A stretch of DNA of 11,908 nucleotides from an uncultured Eubacterium sp. GTDB taxonomy: Bacteria > Bacillota > Clostridia > Lachnospirales > Lachnospiraceae. The stretch covers positions 1-11,908 of the forward strand of contig CABRZK010000051.1 in NCBI GenBank assembly GCA_902475415.1. The letters are read 5' to 3'. Below, in pieces: positions 7,921 to 11,908 of this stretch (position 1 is its first letter; each line of letters begins with the position of its first letter). The notes under the pieces are model-generated. The model did not search any database, had not been told where the DNA came from, and was given only the letters and a program-made list of their open reading frames with translations. The position numbers and the translations under genes are program-made.

Positions 7921-8433
7921 TTACTTATCTTCCGGCAGACGGATTCCCAATTCTATCCTGCGCTTTTCTCCCAGAAGCTCGACCTCAACCGTCACGATCC
8001 GCTTGCGGATGCGCTTGCGTACAATCTTGTCCAGGAAGAAGGATAATGGTCCCTGGGCAGTTAGGATGTTGCCGTCTTCGTCGAGGGTGACAAAGGAGCG
8101 GCGGACAAGACATTCATCCAACTCCATCATCTGGCAGAGCAGTTTCTTCTCTTCTTCCCGAATCGACCAGAATTCACAGTCCGTCCGCAGGAGTTTGGAA
8201 AGCTTCGGGACCCGCTTTAACGCCAGAAAGAATTCCTCCGGCGTATCGGTGTCCGCGATGACATAGGATGGAAAGAGCGGTTTCTGGTAAGCCAGAAACT
8301 CTCCGGCATTGCGCCAGACGCATTCCTGCTCGATCACAAAACAGGCGCGGTATCCATTTCCTTTCAAAACGCGTTCGATGCATTCTGTCAGCTCCTGTTC
8401 CCTGCCTGTCTGTGTCTGGATCACATACCACAT
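7921..8433 (-). CDS. loaP: LoaP-type specialised NusG transcription antiterminator
   Basis: The 170-residue protein starts MWYVIQTQTGREQEL, the usual opening of a NusG N-terminal domain, which binds RNA polymerase. It ends with a KOW-like segment around GPLSFFLDKIVRKRIRKRIV (128-147) that is rich in arginine. Full-length housekeeping NusG is similar in size, but the divergent sequence, the position as first gene of a polysaccharide operon and the long structured leader all point to LoaP. LoaP is the Firmicute NusG paralogue that promotes read-through of terminators in long biosynthetic operons and binds an RNA hairpin in the leader. The start ATG 8433 has AAAGGAGA seven bases upstream. The gene ends 25 nt before the glycosylphosphotransferase. 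It very likely controls its own operon; that is inferred from context. Confidence 0.88.
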   Translation of the reverse strand: MWYVIQTQTGREQELTECIERVLKGNGYRACFVIEQECVWRNAGEFLAYQKPLFPSYVIADTDTPEEFFLALKRVPKLSKLLRTDCEFWSIREEEKKLLCQMMELDECLVRRSFVTLDEDGNILTAQGPLSFFLDKIVRKRIRKRIVTVEVELLGEKRRIELGIRLPEDK

Positions 8434-8463
8434 ATCGCACTCTCCTTTGCACTTTCTCTGCTT

Positions 8464-8574
8464 TCAGGTGCACAATGGGTATGCTTCGCCATCCCGGAGC
8501 CGCCTTCTGGCTGCCCGGATACGATCTCGATCCATCCTATGTTCCATCTTTCGTCTGACCATGACATTGATCAC
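8464..8574 (-). CDS. Possible arginine-rich leader ORF (36 aa), doubtful
   Basis: A minus-strand frame runs from GTG 8574, with GGAG ten bases upstream, or from ATG 8562, to TGA 8464, ending 30 nt before loaP. The product would be very basic, with RDRIRAARRRLRDGEAYPLC near its end. I do not recognise it. It overlaps the 8491-8520 hairpin, so translation would compete with RNA folding. The arginine richness may simply reflect a GC-rich structured RNA, and there is no other evidence that it is translated. Confidence 0.2.
   Translation of the reverse strand: MINVMVRRKMEHRMDRDRIRAARRRLRDGEAYPLCT
8491..8520 (-). promoter_or_regulatory. Leader hairpin, loaP-proximal
   Basis: In the RNA the sequence AUCCGGGCAGCC pairs with GGCUCCGGGAU across a seven-base loop (AGAAGGC). 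The pairs are AUCC/GGAU, GG/CC and AGCC/GGCU, separated by a one-base bulge on one side and a GC bulge on the other. It ends 57 nt before the loaP start codon and is a candidate LoaP or regulatory element. Confidence 0.45.
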
Positions 8575-8632
8575 AGGCAGCTTACTCCACGTGCTTTTGA
8601 TTCTTATTCTGCGTCTCTTAACGCGCTTTCAT

Positions 8633-8651
8633 GCGTCCGCATCCGGCACGC
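8633..8651 (-). promoter_or_regulatory. Leader hairpin, promoter-proximal
   Basis: The RNA GCGUGCCGGAUGCGGACGC folds into GCGU/ACGC plus CCG/CGG with one bulged G and a GAUG loop. It starts roughly 35 nt after the predicted transcription start, early enough for a protein to load on the transcribing polymerase. It is a compact, mostly G-C candidate for LoaP recognition. Confidence 0.45.
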
Positions 8652-8691
8652 CCTGATTTTAGAGGATTTGTGCCTATGCGAAGTCTAGTTT

Positions 8692-8720
8692 ATTATACTA
8701 CGGTTTGTGGGGGGATTCAA
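8692..8720 (-). promoter_or_regulatory. Sigma-A promoter of the polysaccharide operon
   Basis: Minus strand: -35 TTGAAT (8720-8715), a 17-base spacer and a perfect -10 TATAAT (8697-8692). The spacer contains a C6 run. Transcription should begin near 8685. It lies just downstream of the terminator of the 62-residue gene, so the operon is insulated from upstream transcription. Confidence 0.75.
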
Positions 8721-8760
8721 TAGAAGTTTGTGGGAAGGAATGTTTAGGAAATTCTTAAAT

Positions 8761-8803
8761 TAATTTAATAAGATAAAAGCGGAGTTTTCACCCCGCTTTA
8801 TCT
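8761..8803 (-). terminator. Intrinsic terminator of the 62-aa gene
   Basis: The minus-strand RNA forms an 11-pair stem, AGAUAAAGCGG with CCGCUUUUAUCU (one bulged U), around a ten-base loop. It is followed by a U-rich tail (UUAUUAAAUU). The stem includes the gene's stop codon. The plus-strand side has no T-run, so it works mainly for minus-strand transcription. It separates the small-gene region from the loaP promoter. Confidence 0.65.
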
Positions 8804-8986
8804 ACAGTCTTTGCACCAGGACTGGTTTCTAATTTGACCATTTCCCATTTTACGGAAACCAAATTCGCTGATTGGTTTTGGCTTATTACAATTCGGACAA
8901 ATATGTACAGGCTCACTTCCATTGTATCCACTTGATTGAATTATTGGTCTATCAACATTAATATTATTTTTCTTATTAGCCGCCAT
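8798..8986 (-). CDS. Small protein with two CxxC zinc knuckles, unknown function
   Basis: The start is placed at ATG 8986, which has AGGAG seven bases upstream; an in-frame ATG at 9007 lies before that ribosome binding site and is rejected. The product has 62 residues. It has a polar N-terminus, then CPNC (30-33), a middle segment PISEFGFRKMGNGQIRNQS, and CKDC (58-61), one residue from the end. The paired CxxC motifs with an F-x-x-R middle resemble the zinc-binding preface of some HNH nucleases and small phage zinc-ribbon proteins, but no nuclease domain follows. It may be a stand-alone nucleic-acid-binding ribbon or a truncated remnant. The ribosome binding site and terminator argue that it is a real gene. 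Function is not known. Confidence 0.65.
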   Translation of the reverse strand: MAANKKNNINVDRPIIQSSGYNGSEPVHICPNCNKPKPISEFGFRKMGNGQIRNQSWCKDCR

Positions 8987-9043
8987 TACAATACTCCTTT
9001 TTAACACATAAACTTCTTTTTATTTGCAAGAGATTACTATTCG

Positions 9044-9072
9044 ATTATATATTTGATTTCCCCCCAAATTCA
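9044..9072 (-). promoter_or_regulatory. Possible promoter for the 62-aa gene
   Basis: A perfect TATAAT (9049-9044) lies 57 nt before the 62-aa start codon. The element 17 bases upstream is TGAATT, a poor match to TTGACA. The surroundings are AT-rich, so chance matches are likely. It overlaps the end of the 33-codon ORF. Confidence 0.3.
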
Positions 9073-9146
9073 TTTATCTTTTCATACTTAACATTTTCTA
9101 GCGAAATAGAACAATTTCCAGTAAAGTATTCATTAAACATTGTCAT
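9045..9146 (-). CDS. Possible small ORF of 33 aa, unknown
   Basis: ATG 9146 is preceded by AAGAAGGGA five bases away and opens a 33-codon frame ending at TAA 9045. The product begins MTMFNEYFTGNCSISLENVK and is neither clearly membrane-spanning nor strongly charged. I do not recognise it. The ribosome binding site and an amino acid make-up that looks coding are the only support. Apart from this, the AT-rich stretch 8987-9266 holds nothing I can name. Confidence 0.3.
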   Translation of the reverse strand: MTMFNEYFTGNCSISLENVKYEKINEFGGKSNI

Positions 9147-9266
9147 TTCTATCCCTTCTTTATGCTAGTAGAATTTTTAAAGTCTATAATCTTGTTTGGG
9201 TATTTTTGTGCATTATTAATATTGCTTTCTTTTATCTCATTTTCACAAGTTCTTTTATATCTTTAT

Positions 9267-9557
9267 TTATATCATTTGCTCTGCATCCGATAAATAAACA
9301 GCAATTGCTTTTTCTACCGCTTTATTTAAAGAATCGCCATCTTCTAACGCTTTAAAAGCCAGTTTTTTATGTAATTCTGGCTTAATCCTGACATTAAAAG
9401 TGCCTTTATATTCCTTTTCAGGTTCCTTTTCAACTTCACTACAAAATATAAGATAATCGTCAACTGCACAATGAAATTCCTTTTCTACATCCGCAATATT
9501 ACTTGTTTGAAAATCCACATAATCATTGATTCCTTCAATAACTCCATCAAATCTCCG
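9267..9557 (-). pseudogene. HicB-type antitoxin, 5'-truncated remnant
   Basis: The frame encodes the central and C-terminal parts of a HicB family antitoxin: AVDDYLIFCSEVEKEPEKEY, then the ribbon-helix-helix DNA-binding region GTFNVRIKPELHKKLAFKAL with SLNKAVEKAIAVYL. Intact HicB has about 25-30 more N-terminal residues. Family-like sequence (FDGVIEGINDYVDFQ) continues upstream of the first possible start, GTG 9518, to about 9551. It then gives way to a glycine/arginine-rich read-out of a G-run tract, with no ATG before the stop at 9587-9585. No hicA is visible on either side. It is best read as a gene cut by the event that brought in the region to its right. A shorter protein started at GTG 9518 (83 aa, keeping the DNA-binding domain) cannot be excluded. 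Confidence 0.65.
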
Positions 9558-9562
9558 CTTTT

Positions 9563-9585
9563 CCCATTTCCCTCCCCTTCCCCCC
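9563..9585 (-). other. Four G-tracts, possible G-quadruplex motif
   Basis: The minus strand reads G6, AA, G4, A, G3, AAAT, G3 (9585-9563), which satisfies the usual four-tract quadruplex pattern with short loops. It sits between the HicB remnant and the -10 element of the large plus-strand gene, on that gene's template strand. Such a motif is unusual in this AT-rich setting. Folding is not shown. Confidence 0.45.
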
Positions 9586-9587
9586 TA

Positions 9588-9596
9588 TGCTACAAT
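9588..9596 (+). promoter_or_regulatory. Extended -10 promoter of the STAND gene
   Basis: TGCTACAAT is an extended -10 (TGn plus TACAAT). No good -35 is present in the C-rich tract upstream, as is common for extended -10 promoters. A start near 9603 would give a leader of about 29 nt that includes AAAGGAGG. Confidence 0.45.
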
Positions 9597-9631
9597 ACCC
9601 TTATCACACCACCCAAAGGAGGCTCTCACCC

Positions 9632-11908
9632 ATGATCCCACAAACATCCGTCAACTGGACCGCATTTAACTACAAATACTCCACCAATCCCCAACACGCC
9701 TTCGAATCTCTCACATACTACCTCTTCTGCCATGAGTTCCAGCAGCCCTACGGTATTTTCCGCTACTTCAACCAGCCCCATATTGAGACAAATCCCATTC
9801 ATGTGGGCGATCGCTATATTGGTTTCCAGTCGAAATACTATGCAGACAGTGTTACCATGTCATCCAAGGAACAAGAACTGATCGACGCTGTCAAGGGAGC
9901 TGCACAGAGATATCCGGGTATTACAACACTCTATTTCTATATCAGCCGTGAGTTTTCCCCCAGTTCTAAAAAGGACGATATCAGGCCCTCCTATCAGAAA
10001 AAGGTGGAAGCAGCCGCTGAAGAGCTTGGCATTGAACTTGTCTGGCGGGGTCCCAGCAATCTGGAAGCGCAGTTGATGCAGGATAAGCAGCTTACCATTT
10101 GCCGCAATGTGTTTTTTCAGGTGGACTCTGCCGTACAGACCTGCTGTGAAAATCTTGAAAAACACAAAAAAGAAATATTTGATCATATTCACACCAGTGT
10201 AAGATACAAAGAAAACGATATTGCGCTGGAACATACACAGCTGAACCTTAGATCGTTTCTAAATTCAGCTATGTCCGTTTTGCTCATTGACGGAGCTGCC
10301 GGTTCCGGAAAATCGGCTCTGGTAAAACAACTTACGGATGGACTTACAAATGACTGCGCATTCCTCGCTTTTAAAAGTACCGATCTGGATGTGAATGATA
10401 TCCTAAATTTTTTAACCCCTTATGGCGAATTAAATTTGGATGAAGTGATCGATGTATACAAAATGGCTGACACACGTGTGCTCTATATTGATGCGGCCGA
10501 AAAGTTTTTTGTTTGTGAATATCAGGAAACGTTTGAGGATATCCTGAACCGCTTTATGGCCGCTGGATGGAAAATCATTCTGACACTCCGAACCGCGTAC
10601 CGGGATTCTTTTCAAAACTCCCTATTACACGGCAGCAAGGTTCAGACCTATCATGTCGAACCGGTTGACTCTGATAAGCTGTCCACTTTATCCCATACCT
10701 ATGGTTTTCAGCTGCCACAGGACAAGCGGCTGCTGGATCTGCTCTGTGCGCCTTTCTATCTGGGCTTATATCTGGCTCTGGGAAACCTCGAGGATGAATC
10801 GATGCGTTCTTTGAACCGTGAGGCATTCGAGGAAAAGATCTGGAATGATATCATCCGTAACAACCGGAAGCGGAAGGACAATCTGCCAACCAGAAGGGAA
10901 ACGGCTCTTATTTCTTTGACCACGAAAATGCTTCAAAATGAGATTTATTATTATGAGATTCTCGCAGCGGATGATTCCGAGGCACTTTCTGAGCTGGAGA
11001 AAAGTGGTGTGCTGTTCCAGAGCAACGATGCCAGAAGATATTTGCACAGCCATGATGTATTTGAAGAGTTGGTTGTCAGCCATATTTTTACTGAACGCTA
11101 CCGGCATGATACCCTGAATGAGCAGTTTTTTGCCGATTTCCACCCTTCTCTCCGCATCCGAAAGCTATTTCGCGGATGGCTGGCTGATTTTGCCGCTGTT
11201 CCAACCCATCAGGAGCTTATTTTCCACCTTCTCGACTGCGAACAGGTAGAGCGGATATGGAAAGATGAGATTCTCTTAACGGTTATCAGCACGGAATCTT
11301 TAAAAGAAGTTTATCAAAAGCTGACACAAAAGATGGCTGCAAACAACTATGAGCTGTTACGAAAACTTGCCATTTTAATCAACACCTGCTGCCGCGCCGC
11401 AGAGAACTGGGAACAATACTGGAGTACTGGAAATCTGATTCCGTTTCGCCTTTCCAAGCCGTCCGGCTATGCCTGGCAGGCTTTGTTTGCTTTTTTGTTA
11501 GAGCAGAAAGAGACAGTCCTCTGGGATGAACGTCTGATTTCCACCATCATTGAGGTACTGGATTCCTGGACCAAACACCTGGATCATGCCAAATCAGAAA
11601 ATACCCGCATGGCGGGAGAAATCGGAGTATTTTTGTTTCAAAAAATAGCCAACGACAAGGATCTGCGTTATACCTTTGAAAAAGGGCAGGTAGAAAAGCT
11701 GCAGGATGTATTGGTAAATTCTGCATGGATGATTCAGGAACCCTTAAAATCTCTTTTTCAAATGGTAATAGATGAAAAAACAGGCGATGAAAATCATCCT
11801 CCTCTTCCCCGTATGTATACGGACCTGGCAAAATGTGCTGTATCGGATATTTATCATTATGGAATGGTTCCAGCTGCAATGCCTGAAATCGCGCTTCATC
11901 TGATGGCA
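9632..11908 (+). CDS. Mrr-like nuclease-STAND NTPase, Avs-like antiphage sensor, partial
   Basis: ATG 9632 has AAAGGAGG nine bases upstream, and 759 codons are open to the right edge. Residues about 22-150 look like an Mrr/PD-(D/E)XK nuclease: FESLTYYLF (24-32), IETNPI (51-56) and IGFQSKYY (63-70), giving E52 and QxK (Q66, K68) as likely active-site residues. The NTPase follows: Walker A GAAGSGKSA (221-229), Walker B VLYIDAAE (283-290) and an arginine-bearing strand ILTLRTAYRD (316-325), as in STAND proteins. The rest (from about 400) is mostly helical, without obvious enzymes, as expected of a sensor array. Nuclease-STAND-repeat proteins include the Avs family, which recognise phage proteins and cut DNA. 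The C-terminus, and so the exact Avs type, is out of view. It is a single gene without visible partners. The antiphage role is inferred from the domain order. Confidence 0.82.
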   Translation, partial: MIPQTSVNWTAFNYKYSTNPQHAFESLTYYLFCHEFQQPYGIFRYFNQPHIETNPIHVGDRYIGFQSKYYADSVTMSSKEQELIDAVKGAAQRYPGITTLYFYISREFSPSSKKDDIRPSYQKKVEAAAEELGIELVWRGPSNLEAQLMQDKQLTICRNVFFQVDSAVQTCCENLEKHKKEIFDHIHTSVRYKENDIALEHTQLNLRSFLNSAMSVLLIDGAAGSGKSALVKQLTDGLTNDCAFLAFKSTDLDVNDILNFLTPYGELNLDEVIDVYKMADTRVLYIDAAEKFFVCEYQETFEDILNRFMAAGWKIILTLRTAYRDSFQNSLLHGSKVQTYHVEPVDSDKLSTLSHTYGFQLPQDKRLLDLLCAPFYLGLYLALGNLEDESMRSLNREAFEEKIWNDIIRNNRKRKDNLPTRRETALISLTTKMLQNEIYYYEILAADDSEALSELEKSGVLFQSNDARRYLHSHDVFEELVVSHIFTERYRHDTLNEQFFADFHPSLRIRKLFRGWLADFAAVPTHQELIFHLLDCEQVERIWKDEILLTVISTESLKEVYQKLTQKMAANNYELLRKLAILINTCCRAAENWEQYWSTGNLIPFRLSKPSGYAWQALFAFLLEQKETVLWDERLISTIIEVLDSWTKHLDHAKSENTRMAGEIGVFLFQKIANDKDLRYTFEKGQVEKLQDVLVNSAWMIQEPLKSLFQMVIDEKTGDENHPPLPRMYTDLAKCAVSDIYHYGMVPAAMPEIALHLMA

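Larger units (their letters stand above)
8434..8685 (-). promoter_or_regulatory. Long structured 5' leader of the loaP operon
   Basis: About 250 nt separate the predicted transcription start (near 8685) from the loaP ATG. The segment is GC-richer than its surroundings and holds at least two good hairpins (8633-8651 and 8491-8520). No hairpin followed by a U-run was seen, so there is no obvious intrinsic terminator in it. For LoaP operons, a leader hairpin recognised by the protein is established in Bacillus. This leader is the natural place for the equivalent element, but which hairpin serves is inference. Open frames on the plus strand here are considered chance. Confidence 0.6.

Noticed and set aside
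7302..8266. Plus-strand open frames opposite the glycosylphosphotransferase and loaP
   Set aside because: Antisense shadows of genes with clear catalytic or NusG motifs.
9140..9355. Plus-strand hydrophobic 71-codon frame
   Set aside because: It overlaps the HicB remnant on the opposite strand. The hydrophobic translation is what AT-rich DNA gives by chance, and no ribosome binding site was seen.
9860..11879. Several minus-strand frames of 61-125 codons
   Set aside because: All lie antisense to the continuous STAND gene and have no recognisable domains.

Overview
The window looks like a gut Firmicute, most likely a Lachnospiraceae-type clostridium. The support is a LoaP-type NusG paralogue leading a polysaccharide operon, DUF4422 glycan-biosynthesis proteins, AGGAGG-like ribosome binding sites and mixed base composition (an AT-rich left end beside a roughly balanced core). 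This is inferred from gene families and style; no rRNA or other marker gene is present.

Positions 1-8720 hold one minus-strand surface-polysaccharide operon, read right to left. A good sigma-A promoter (8692-8720) drives an untranslated leader of about 250 nt with strong hairpins. Then come loaP (processive antiterminator), a polyprenyl glycosylphosphotransferase that loads the first sugar on the lipid carrier, a DUF4422 protein, an ABC-2 exporter permease and its ATPase, a DUF4422-GT8 fusion, a GT2 glycosyltransferase and a GT4 glycosyltransferase that runs off the left edge. Gaps are 9-51 nt, so co-transcription is likely. Together the genes would start, extend and export a lipid-linked glycan by the ABC-transporter (Wzm/Wzt-like) route, with LoaP keeping RNA polymerase going through the long operon. 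The last two genes (1-2000) are much more AT-rich than the rest, and look like an exchanged cassette. The GT2 and GT4 frames appear to be one ancestral two-domain protein broken by loss of a single A in an A-run near 1136-1139.

Positions 8760-9560 are an AT-rich stretch of small minus-strand genes and debris: a 62-residue protein with two CxxC knuckles followed by a terminator, a possible 33-codon ORF, and a HicB-type antitoxin that has lost its 5' end.

Positions 9560-11908 begin with an abrupt C-rich/G-rich tract and an extended -10 promoter. They lead into a large plus-strand gene still open at the right edge (759 codons visible). Its product has an N-terminal Mrr/PD-(D/E)XK-like nuclease domain, a STAND-type P-loop NTPase and a long helical C-terminal region. 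This layout resembles Avs (AVAST) antiphage sensors and is the most likely defence system here. No tRNA, rRNA, CRISPR array or transposase was seen.
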